A program made the position numbers and the translations under genes. Positions 48,261-59,700 of a stretch of DNA of 64,000 bases are shown here, piece after piece. The notes under the pieces are model-generated. The model was not told the DNA's origin. It made no database searches and was given only the letters and a program-made list of their open reading frames with translations. Each line of letters opens with the position of its first letter. The stretch's first letter is position 1. The DNA is taken from contig NC_088312.1 of NCBI RefSeq assembly GCF_910592395.1, positions 23,257,292 to 23,321,291 on the forward strand, written 5' to 3'. This stretch comes from Lineus longissimus. Lineage: Eukaryota; Nemertea; Pilidiophora; Heteronemertea; Lineidae.

Positions 48261-49900
48261 TTGCCCTTAGTCAGGATGTCGTACGACCAGCGTTCCTTTA
48301 AATACTTTGTTTATAACCAACACACTACTGACATTGTACCAGTGTTGTCGCTGCTTTTGAAACCTTTCGTTGCTTTGATTCTAAGAAGCTATTGGCGGGC
48401 TTCATAATATCTCACCTGGACGCTCGTTTTCAAATAGTTGATAGGACTAACAAAGGTTAGAGAACCATACATTTATCTGTCAAAGAAAATTGTAGATGAA
48501 TCATTTTCATTTCTTTAGCGTTCGCGACACATCAATCACGATGGATCTTTAGCAGTCTATATTTTCAGGAACTGGACTAGGATTGTCCACTAACATTGGG
48601 GATCGGAGGTAATGTTAGAAAATATCTGCACAATTTTACAATATTTTACAATATTCTGAATCGGTGGTTCCGAGAAATTCCGTTTTGCATTAATTCACGC
48701 TTCTGTTTTTGAGCTATAACCGTTCGAGTACCAAAAAGCAGATTTTCACTTTTGACACGCACATATTTTAGTTTTGACACACAACAACCAACTTCGACGT
48801 TCTGTTTCCTACTTAAAAACAGTTATGGATGCATTTTGCATCCATAATTTATCATGTCAAAATGAACACCAATAGTTTGAAAATAATTTCCGAAAGGGAC
48901 AAATCGTCACAAATTCTATGATTGCGCGTTATAGATTCTCTAACGGAGGATATCCACCACCATCTGTTGCTCCAGCTCTACTGATGTCCTTATGATAACA
49001 GTCATTTTAGCCAAGAATAATCATCCTGGACGTATCAACCGTTTCCTTTAGGATTACCTTTTTATTGAGAGTTATAGAATCTATAATGGCCATCATAGAA
49101 TCTATGGGCCTTTTAAGATCTATGATAGAAGTCCTGATATAAAACGAGGTTTGTAATTATCATCATGGATTCCGACATATCAGGGTGCCCGGCAGGAATA
49201 CTCGGAGAAAGTAGTTGGTGACCTTCTTGCATTTAAGCAAATCGCCCAGCTGGCTCACTTCACTCAATCTTACGGTGAAGATATTTTATATGTTACCATT
49301 AGCTGGCTGGATAAATGCCATGTTAATGTAGGTCATGCTAATTACTATTTCATGTCACAAAGGATATTAGGACTCATTTAGCAGGTGTATCAAAGAGGTT
49401 CTGCTGAACTAGAAAGCTGTATGGACGAACCATGGTGTATCGATACATGAAGCGTGTCCAACTGAGACGATCGTATTCATATCATCTTGATTTGGTTGGA
49501 GGGCTAAAGCTTAGAAGCTTAAAACGAACCTTCAAAGAGAGTCCAGCTTTATTTACTAGTGGCCTTAAAGTATGATGGTCTGCCAAGTAATCAGAGTTCG
49601 ATTCATCTGATCGAGTCAGACATAACATCAGCACCATTAACGGAGGATTTAAATGATTGCATCGATAATATTGTTATTATCATTATCAAGAAAGAAACGG
49701 TGTTAAACTTGATAAAGATAACGCTGGTCGTCGGCGCGGGAGACTACGCTTTGCCCCAGCTGGTATGTGGTAATTCAAATTACTCTACAGCCTGATTGGT
49801 GACAAGCGGCAGTATCATCAAACTACGCCAACCAACCTCACCAGAGGCTACGTTTGATTACTGAATGACCCCTGGGACTGAGTCTGGTTTCCCGTTACGG

Positions 49901-49910
49901 CTATAAAATC
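49901..49910 (+). promoter_or_regulatory. TATA box of DEG/ENaC copy B
   Basis: CTATAAAATC on the coding strand lies about 124 bp upstream of the ATG at 50026, allowing a start site near 49930 and a leader of roughly 95 nt. The ATG has a strong context (GCCGCCATGC). Motif and spacing are good; there is no transcript evidence. Confidence 0.5.
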
Positions 49911-50025
49911 CCCTAGCTGAATCAGGCCTATACTATATATTTTGGTTTTATCTATGAATTTCATCGGCCTTACCAATCTTCATAGAGTATTTGACCACCT
50001 GAGATTACAATCTACTAACGCCGCC

Positions 50026-53000
50026 ATGCCAGATGACAAGAAGGAACCGCTTCCTGATGATGATGAGATGGATGAGGTGTCTGCCAAGGCGAGGCTCAAA
50101 GAGCTCATGGCCGACATCGACATGCACGGGGTGCCCCGTATACAGATGGACCTACACATTGCCAAGAAAGTCATCTGGATCACTGTCATGTTCACCCTTC
50201 TAGGTAAGTCTTCCTCCATCGTGTAGGTTGCCTGGATTGAGATAAAAGTAGATAGTTCCCATCCTCCCATGGCAGGTCTTTCATGTCGACCAGTTACATT
50301 CAATGTAATGTTACCATTTTCGTATGGGACACCAACACATCCCACGTTCTTCCCGCCTCTTAAATTTTCTACCAAGCTTTTATCTCATCAACTGCATTTA
50401 CTAATAATGTTCACCCGCTCATCATTTCTCACTTTCTCCCCTTTTCAGGGGTCGCCGTCTGGCAGCTGTACACTGTGGTCGAGTATTTCACATCATGGCC
50501 GACCTCCACCACATTCGAATACGTCTACGCTCGGGAAAAGGAATTTCCCGCGGTGACCTTGTGTAACCTGAATCCTGTTCGTAACTCAAGAACGACCAGG
50601 TTGCCAGACGGTTCTGCGGCAAGGACATTTTTTGATGCTCAGAAAGCACAGGTATGCGGTAGACACAGGCGAATGTACCCATAGATGCCAGTGCTAGGAG
50701 GTCAGGAGGCAATAGTTTTCATTTCGATATAATGGAGAAAAGCCACATTATTGAGGCTGATGGCAAATGCATTCGGACAGCCAGGCTCAGTGCTTCGTAC
50801 TGGCTTATCAACCTCTATTGCATTCACAATGAGACCTGGAGATGGTTGCGTGGTTACTCAGTTTTTAGATAATGAGGACTTGACCACCTCCTTTACAATA
50901 GCATCTTCAATATTCTGGTATCATCAAAAAGTCATTCAGACATCCAGAAGCCGGGTCCCCGCCTATGTCCAACGAGCATAGAACCATTTCTCTCCGATAT
51001 GTGGGAAGGTAATAAACGGCATAAAGTAAGGCGTAGGTAAAATGGGGTGGGGGGAGCCATCCACTGGCCGTCGGCCATTTTTGTTTTCTTGGTTTTCAAG
51101 GTAATCATGCCATGTGACAGAAAATGACTGGCACGCGGAGATGTTGCAATGTATACTTTTCTACCACGCAACCAACATGGCGGACTGCCAGATGATTCGA
51201 TAAATTCAGGATTCTCGAGTTTTTCATGTTTTGAAATGAGAATAGTGGCACCTAGTGGCTGCCTTGAAGGGGTGGTAGGATTCTCCAGATGACCCTTCTA
51301 ACATTATCCCAACTTCCCTTCAGAACACCGGAAACGCTGGTCCACAACAAAGCGGGACTGGCACGTTCTCGTGGGACAACATTAACTTCTCAGACCAACG
51401 AACCGACTACGACGCCAAAGTTTTATTCTACCAGACATACATGGCCCTGTCTGATGAGGAAAAACAAAATGTTGGCTACGGTTTGAAAGAAATGATGCTG
51501 GACTGTGCGTTTAACGGAAAGACGTGTTCGCCCAGGTAAGTTTATTATTAATCGAATCATTCTTTAGTGCGTGTCACAACGATATCTGGTGCGGCACTCA
51601 TCACCCTCGCATACCGGGCTCACAGATGCGATTTTAAGTACTTCTCTGTTACAACAACGATATCCAGCTCGGCGCCATCCGTCCACGGTTTGGTGCTCGA
51701 TCATTCCTCTTTATACTATACATTGCTTTGGTTTCAGGAATTTCACCAGGACGGTCCATGCGCAGTTTGGAAACTGTTTTACCTTTAATACGCCAGATGA
51801 CAATGGTGATGTAGCAAGTGTAAGCGCCTCTGGTCCTATTCATGGTAAGGAAGAACTAATCGCTGTCTCTCTGAAATGTCACCGGCGGGTCACTGCTTCA
51901 GGCCTAAGTGGCGCGTTGCAGTCAAACATATAGATAGTGTAGGAAGCTCGCAATGTCAACGTGGTTCGGTCAAGAAAACACAGAAAGGCCATTTTAATCA
52001 GCATTTATTTCAATCATCTCGCTTCCAGGTTTGAGTTTGACTATGCTTATCGACCAGACGGATTACTTCCCAACCATTTCTGAAGCAGCTGGGCTGAAAG
52101 TGCTCGTACACAACCAGAAAAAGTTTCCCTTTCCCGAGGACGCTGGTATGCTGGTGTCGCCGGGCACGGACACCCAGATTGGGGTCAGACAGGTAAGTTA
52201 CTCGGCGATAGTGCAATCGGTACGCTTTATAATTTACGTTTCGAATAGCACTTTTATAGATCTGTTCGTCTACGTCATTTGTTGCAACGCCATCTTGCAA
52301 CGCCATCATTTTGATTGTCATTGGCATTGTTTGTGCCAAATGGTCTCGCACTTTTGTTTTCATTTAGGTTGTTGTCCTGCGAGAAGTATGGCCATATGGC
52401 AATTGCGTAAACGTTACTGATGAGGAAGCCAAAAAGAAAGATGCCTACACGGAATTGCTGACAGGAGTAAACTACACGGCTGAGGTACGCATTCCCTAAC
52501 AAACCAAGAGCCCTTTTATCAATGTTTATCTTTTAGACAGCGAATATGTTGACTCCTCCCGTAAAGGAGACAATGTTTTATAATATCAACCCCAGTGATT
52601 ATACAGAGTCTCTTATCATTATCTCTAATAGACCCCTTTAGTCAAGAAATGGTGCTTCTAGCTAGGATTCTGTCAAGAGTTTCAAGAATTTACCGTGATT
52701 AAGCTGAGGTTTTACCGAGATTCTTGGTTAAAATGGCCATATCTTGGCTAACGGAGCTTGGTTATATTTTTGAGCCAATGTACTGTAATTTGAAGCATCT
52801 TTTTAGTAGTAACTGTAATTTACAGAGGTGATCAACCTCGGGAGAGATGACATTTATAGGATATTCTACATCGAACCTAGGAAGACCTTCCTACGAATGA
52901 GCTGTTGTTTCTCCAGGTTTTAACCTTATCGTACTTTTTCAGGGTTGTGAGAATACGTGTTTCCAGAAGAAAGTCGTCGAGGAATGTAACTGCAAACATG

Positions 53001-55376
53001 CGTTCTACGTATACACCGGGTCAGCATTTGATGGTACGGACGTCCCGACAGCAGACTTTTGTAAACTTAACGAGAGAGTAACAAGTGAGTAGCAGAACCC
53101 ATATAATCTATGAACACATTAAAAAATCTACTATAAAAACCATGGTAGATTTGACACGAGTCTGCAAAGCTCCACGAACCGCAATCATATCTTAACACAA
53201 ATGCATTCCATCGCGTAGCTCTTGCAACCCCCGACAGACTGGAGACATATTACGTCTTTTACAGGACGTACCCACCAGTACATGACCTATACCTGGGACC
53301 AGTACATACACATCATAATGCAATCGTCGTAATGCACTGAAATGTATTGAACTGAAATTGTCAAACGGTTTATTTCTCACAGGGATTTGCATCGGACAGC
53401 TCGAAAGAAAACTCCATAATGGTTCCCTGACGTGTAACAAAGATTGTCCACCAAGTTGCATGTGAGTATGAATTGGAATTGTGTTCTCGGTAAAGTACCG
53501 AAAACGCAATTTCTTGGTCGAGGCGTCTGGGCAAGCATATGAAATATCTCGCAGCTGACAATCGGAGTTAAGATCGTGTTTTTGGTGTCTAAATGAGCGC
53601 TCAGATGAGGTCCCACAGCACTGCTAAAGTAAGGACAGCACCTATACGTCTCGTGGATGAGGGAGCTGGTGACCAATAACAGAGGCCCTTGCAATTGCTC
53701 CGTTACAACGTTATCGGCAGGTGAAGATTCTGCAACAGACGTCGAAAAACTTAAAAAGATCCTTTTTCGCATATTTTGGTTGACTGAAGGTAACTTGACC
53801 TTTTCGACCAAACGCCCATGAAAACTTTGTTTGCTGATATGTTTTCCAGTGATTACTCTTACCCATCAACAGTGGCGTCATCAACATGGCCAGCACATAA
53901 AAAAGAGGTTAGTTTTGCCATCATTTAACTACTAAACTATTTATTAGCATCACGGAGCTAACCATGTAGTACAAGCTCATTTAAGCCCACAGGATACGTT
54001 TTATTCAACGGAAAAGATACTTGACAACTTGGGGCAAATAGTAACGCAAGCATCAACTTATTTGAGATATGTTAAGACTTCAGAAACGACCGTAGTCACG
54101 TTTGATGTCGATGACATTTGTACATATACTTCTCGGGAATGCGGCACCACAGCGATTAGGGGTCGTAATCTAGAGGTCGTTCGTTCGACCCCTTTCCGAG
54201 CCACTTCGTCCTTCGCCAGTTCGAAAGTTGAATTTGAAGTTCGAGTTCAAAGTTTCAGTGAGCGCGTTGTAGCTGCTCCTAAACATTCCCCGGGTGCTAT
54301 GGAATGACAAAAGGGTTCGAGTAAAGACTTGTCGAAGGAAAAGGTAGAAATCGATCATTAAATTTACCTCCGTCAACTTCTTCTTTTGTTGTTATAGAAA
54401 GATGTGATAAATATGTTGTCGACTACTAATCCGGCTCTGCAGCAACTGATTGAAGCACAATCTACTATAGAAGAAAAGCGGCTTTACATGAGGTATCTAG
54501 TCATGTCAGCATGTCTAACTTTTACGGGGGATTCGAGTCATTTAGATCAGACTGTTGTTGACCACTTCGTACTGTAATCTTCAAAATCTCTCGAAAAAAG
54601 CCGTCTTGAAAATTTAGGCATAAAAAGGCAAGAAATACGTTGTCAAGAAGAAACATGGGCAGGGACGTGGCATTTTCTTCTGTAGACGACTAACGGCGAA
54701 CTCGTTGACTATTTATTCCATAAATGCATACTTCTTTCAGCGAGGAAATTTTAAAAGTGAGTGTTTTCTACGAAGATATGAAGTACCAGTATGTCGTCAC
54801 AGCGCGCGCCTATACAGTAAGTATGTCAGTAATCAGAGATGGCCAGGTATATGTAGTTAAAAAGAACCTCTCCCGCTTACAACACGCACAACAAACTTTA
54901 AAATAAGAGGTCGGTTTGTATTATGGCTTGGGAACTCGAGTAAAGGACCATTCGCGGATGTCTAAGTCACTGGTGCTTATACAGTATATCTCAAAGATTG
55001 ACCAGACGAATTGGAACATGTTCAATATATCACTAAGAGATTCTGAAATAATCACAGTCATCATGAACCTGCAAGGGGAAAGCATGCATACACAAGAAGA
55101 TCTGATCACTACACAAAATTCGGAAATGTATGTATGTGCATATATTTTTTTAAAAGCCACTTAATGACCAGTCTTTCACTATCAAGATATTCAATTATTT
55201 TACAGGTCGCGGAAATGGCATCGGATCTCGGCGGAACAGTTGAGCTCTATCTCGGCCTCTCGATCGTCACCTTGGTGGAAATGATCGAGTTCTTCATGGA
55301 TCTTTGCTTCATCTGCTCACAGAAACGCAAAATAAAGAAGACGATGAAAAACAAAACCGCCCCAGCGAAGGCATAA
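50026..55376 (+). CDS. DEG/ENaC (acid-sensing/degenerin-type) sodium channel, copy B, 12 exons, 533 aa
   Basis: The head-to-head paralogue of copy A. Exons: 50026-50203, 50449-50651, 51324-51535, 51738-51844, 52029-52192, 52368-52484, 52943-53084, 53383-53461, 53850-53907, 54398-54492, 54741-54816, 55206-55376; total 1602 nt. Every exon has the same length and phase as in copy A except exon 1, which is one codon shorter. The same family marks are present: MHGVPRI, FPAVTLCNLNP, CAFNGKTC, FGNCFTFN, WPYGNC, CPPSC, and TM2 with GGTVELYLGLS, including the unusual Glu. Exons 2, 3, 9 and 12 are nearly identical to copy A at DNA level (4 differences in the 171-nt exon 12), whereas exons 6, 7, 8 and 10 differ strongly. 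The two proteins could form one heteromeric channel, but that is inference. The in-frame upstream ATG at 49942 lies close to the TATA box and is not favoured. Confidence 0.95.
54145..54200 (+). repeat. tRNA-derived SINE remnant
   Basis: The segment CTAGAGGTCGTTCGTTCGAC is a B-box-like stretch in the intron between exons 9 and 10 of copy B, preceded by a degenerate anticodon-arm-like sequence. A similar piece (GGTCGTGGGCCCGAATCCC) lies near 38057. Neither folds as a full tRNA. Confidence 0.4.
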
Positions 55377-56752
55377 GATGGCGTCATGACGTATTGGTTT
55401 ATCTCCAAATATTTCCGTTTCCTAATTGTGTTTGAGACAGTATAAGTTCGTCTGCAGACAAAAAGGCAAATGATCAAGATAAGATCCAGTTATAAGAATG
55501 TGCACTGTAAAAATACTCGAAACGTTGTAAATAGTTGTCGCACTTGCAAAAGGCAAACAAACCTGTGTATATACAAAGTCTGAAAAGCGTCACCAAAGAT
55601 TAGTGTGCACTTTTCAATTACAAGTGTAGTTTTATTGTTCTTCCTGGTTATCCATCTCGTCAGTTATACATGTTTGTGATTACGTAGTTCGTGGACATCC
55701 TTCCACGCCATAGCTATTTGCATCAGAGATACGAAGGATTTAATGATCAGCGTTTTCCGTATAGTTTTTAGGACATACTATTTTGTATATACTGTGTTTC
55801 CATTTAGCCGGTTTTGACAATCAGAAAACTAACAAAACCCGTTTTTACTTATTCGTTTGTTTTATTTTATTTCGACATGTATGTGTATATCAAATGTAAA
55901 ATGCACTCATAAAACTGTTCATGGGTTCTAGATTAACTGTACAAAGAACGAAGAATAAAAGAATCACAAATTTTAAACTGTTTCTAGAAACTAGTGAGTT
56001 AACTCTCTTCTTACTTCATATATGCATGCTTGGTTTTCAGGTGACTTCCAAATCTAAAACAATATTTGTAGCTTGAAAGATAGAAGTCTAGCAGGCTCCA
56101 AGGCACGAGGGCCAAGACTCGTTCCACCAAAAGCGCAAGTAGCTGACCTTCACAGGCCCGTGTGGGAGGGTGGATTTGTTGAAATACCGTGTCTAATGTG
56201 CACGTCTATGCAACTTGATGAAAATGTACTGAATACATTCATATTAGTCTTTATTTATCTAATTCTTGGTAGGACACAAGTGCAATTACAAATGTACCAC
56301 AGGACCTGGTAGGCCAGTGTGTTGTTGCACCTAGAAAAACATGTTTGTTTATAATGGTAGCTCTTCTATCACCCCACATCATCATGTATACGTTGCCTCC
56401 CCCCCCCCTCCAAAACACACACTTTGGAATCAAACATCGATAATATACCAGTATATGCCTGTTGAAGTTGATGAAAGTCAATATGGTCCCATACCAGCTA
56501 AAATACAGTTAAAAACAATAAAAACGTCTGTCAAAGAAACGAAACAATTCATATGTACAGCACATGTTATAAAAATAGACCGATAGAGGGTAAGTCATTG
56601 ATATGGCACATTTAAAATTACATGTAAATTGCAGAAAATCTCTTTCTCTTTGCCAGAATGCAACCAGTACAGCCCTTCGCCGTTCTTCGTGCGAGGCCTG
56701 TCAATTTGATACAGTGACGAAATTGTTGTTGACTAAACCATGGCATGTCAGT
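55377..56752. other. Convergent 3' spacer between DEG/ENaC copy B and the BK channel gene
   Basis: Both neighbours end here (copy B on plus, the BK gene on minus), so it holds two 3' UTRs. The region is AT-rich, with AATAAA on the plus strand at 55954 and several TTTATT hexamers (AATAAA on the minus strand), for example near 56249. Short open frames have no recognisable product. Confidence 0.6.
55954..55959 (+). terminator. Candidate poly(A) signal of DEG/ENaC copy B
   Basis: AATAAA lies 578 bp after the copy B stop on the coding strand. It is the first canonical hexamer I found downstream. Confidence 0.4.
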
Positions 56753-59700
56753 CTACAAGACGGTGTTTTGCTCCTCTACTTCAACATTACTTGACATCTT
56801 TCTCGTAGGTACGAACGGCTCCAACAGGAAAAACTGGAAAAAAACACAAAATATAATCAGCATAATTGTTGATCAGAAAAACTTGTTTAACGTCAAATAT
56901 CTTATATTTCCAAGACGCATACGTCATGTCAGTTTATAACCAATACGAAGCGTTCAACGAGTTCTTATTTGCGCTGTCTGAACGCTACTTGGAGGATTGG
57001 CTCGGACAGTCCATCAGTTGAGTAAAAGTTTCTCTGTGCTGATCTTGCGTTACATTTAAACTGGACATTTCCTTACCTTATCTGAGGGGAGTATGCTCAT
57101 CTCCTTGGCGGGAAGAGTGATAACAAAACGTTTAAATGCGTTTGGCTGACTTGGATACAGCAGCCGGTAGAGCCCAATGAGGATAATGCCAAATTTACGA
57201 ATGGCATATAGCCACAACTCTTCGAAGGTACAACCATTCTGAAACAATCAATATCTTTTATTGACTCAGAAACTAACGTAAAAAACGAGGTCGACGCCAG
57301 TTTAAGCCGATTTAGACGGATATTCTACCACATAGAGATTGTAAAGTGTCTGTAGTGAAAGCCATCCAAGCTTGACTGGACTCGTTGTAGTTACCGATTG
57401 TCTCTTGACTACCATAGTTGCAGAACGCACCGTGACATATATACAGGTTTCACTGTATAGTGAGCTAGTTTACTTTGAAAAGAACCACCTCTAAAAGACT
57501 CTACCTGGAATTGCACAAAGCGTTCGTCTTCAAAGTCCACTTGAGACACGCGCGTTCTGTTTCGACCTTGGGGGTTGACTCTGTCGCCGGCGATGAGGCC
57601 GAAGCCCTCAGCGTAGATCTGCTCCACTTGGGTCGTCACGCCACCAGTCACGAGCGCGCGGATGAAGGCGAGAGCATTCTGGTTGTGGTAGGTCTGTAAT
57701 TACATTGTACATATCGATTACGACACTGTCTTCAAGTTAATTACTATCAACTGCATTAAGAGTGCCCACCTGCTCCGATTCTGAGAGTTAAAGACTAATG
57801 AGTTATTCATTCTTCGCATTACTTTATCAAATTGTAAGGGATATTCGTACCGTGCTGGTAAGGGAAGACAGGAGGTTACAACGTCATGTATTCATGAAGC
57901 AAATAAGAGAAGTAAAGCCAGATACCGTAACTGTGCTTATGAAGTCATGACAGTGATATCTACATCAAATACTGTGTTACTGTTGCAATATGAGAGAACA
58001 ACATTCTGACGAGTAATGTTGAAGGAACTGGCTCCCTATAATTATAAAAAGTCCCTACTGTGCTCATGAGGGAGTCTAGGAGTGTGCTGGTGAAGACCTT
58101 CCCACAGGCGTACGGCTGAGCCATGAAGATTTCGACATCGTCTGTATCGTCGTCTTGTTCAAGATATTGTACATTGTAGTCATTGGCTGAAGAGAAAGGA
58201 CAATAATCAAGATGCTGGAGTTTTCAGACGCCATTTTTTAAAAGGAAAAAGAGACAATAATGTTGATGGAAAATTAGCGTGATCGTATTCGCCAACTGAA
58301 ATGCGAGTGAACTATAGGTTATGGAATCACGGGTCATCGTCGTAGCCGACGTGATATCTCATGCTTACCTAGTTCCGTGATGGTAAGAATGCGCTCTCCC
58401 GGTGCATCATCAACACCATGCACTGATCGACCGGCTGAAAGAAGATGCAAGTACTCTTCATTAAGGGAATATATGCTTGGCTCAAGGTGAAATAAAACTC
58501 AAAGAAAATGGAATGTCCACAGGTAAACGCCTTCACTTACTCTGGATGTATGTCCATACGTCAAAGTCTGTTACGATTTTAGATCTTCGAGAATCCTACA
58601 TCGTCTCCGTTTTGGGCACCAATAATATTCAACTTACCCATGATATCTTTAGGCATTGTTTTAATGTTCAGTGTACAAAGAATCGCTTCCTTGTCAGCCA
58701 AGCTCATCTCGGTCATATTCTTGCGGGCAGTGAGCACGACACACATGGAGCACTCGAAGATGTTCGCGGCGCGGAGGTAGGCCCTGCTGAGTGGGGATCC
58801 CTGGCTGTTCCCAATGTGGATGGTCTTGGTCAAGCTTGGCACATAGTTAGTCTAAAAAAATGATAAAACCTTTTAGTAAGCTTTTCTAAGTAACATTAGC
58901 ATGTTATCAACCACCTTCATGTTACCCTGACGGACGTACGAAATAAAACCATCATTTCCAGTGGCATGTTACAGTTTTCTAATTCTGATTCTTACCGAGT
59001 GTATTTCGGCCCTTCTTGCTGACGGTATCACAGTAAGGTATGACGGTATTTGTGTTAGACAAACACAAAATTGAGGCTGTGAAAGATTTTGATATTTGCC
59101 TGTGTGTAACCCAGGTGCTCATTAATGAGGATGTCCTTCGGTCTGTGGTTACTTACCGAGAGTATATAGACTTGAGGGAAGTTCATGATGTTGGTCCATT
59201 CTCTCTTGAGGTAGTCCAAGTTGCCGATGATGAGGATTGGCTTGATGTCAATGGCTCTGAGGTTGCTAGCTCTGAGGGGCATGATGAAGCTACACAGGCC
59301 AATCAGCGGCGAATCGGACTCGGCGAATAAACACAGGACCACGTGGTTGCTGAAATGCTTGCTGGCGGCCTGCTGATACGTCTGCAAAGGTGCGAGCATT
59401 GGTGTTATAATGGTGACACTCGTGATTAAGACATGAAGAAATTTATAATGATACAAAACTATTTGGACCAAGTAATAGCGTATAGCTTATCTATACGTTT
59501 CTAGACCCCCAGCAAAGCCCACGAACACGGTATCAATGGTTACCTCTACATGTTTATACAAATCAACGCCAATTAAAGCATTGGCGGCATCTAAAACCAA
59601 GGCTTCCCCATTGTGTATTAAGTCAATGATAATCTGCCTGTAGTGTAAAACTAGCTCCTTCGATCCTCATCCCAGTCTTGTCAAGAGTATGCGTCATATC

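Larger units (their letters stand above)
47091..50025. other. Shared 5' region between divergent DEG/ENaC genes
   Basis: The two paralogues are transcribed outward from this 2.9-kb spacer, so it holds both promoters. The copy B side has a TATA box at 49902. I saw no equivalent close to copy A, whose leader could be spliced. A stem-loop lies at 48168-48260. The two halves show no obvious inverted similarity to each other beyond the genes, which argues against a simple recent palindrome. No coding exon was recognised. Confidence 0.6.

Noticed and set aside
49942-50025. In-frame upstream ATG extending DEG/ENaC copy B
   Set aside because: It lies only about 32-40 bp after the TATA box, and the paralogue starts at the position equivalent to 50026, which also has a strong start context.
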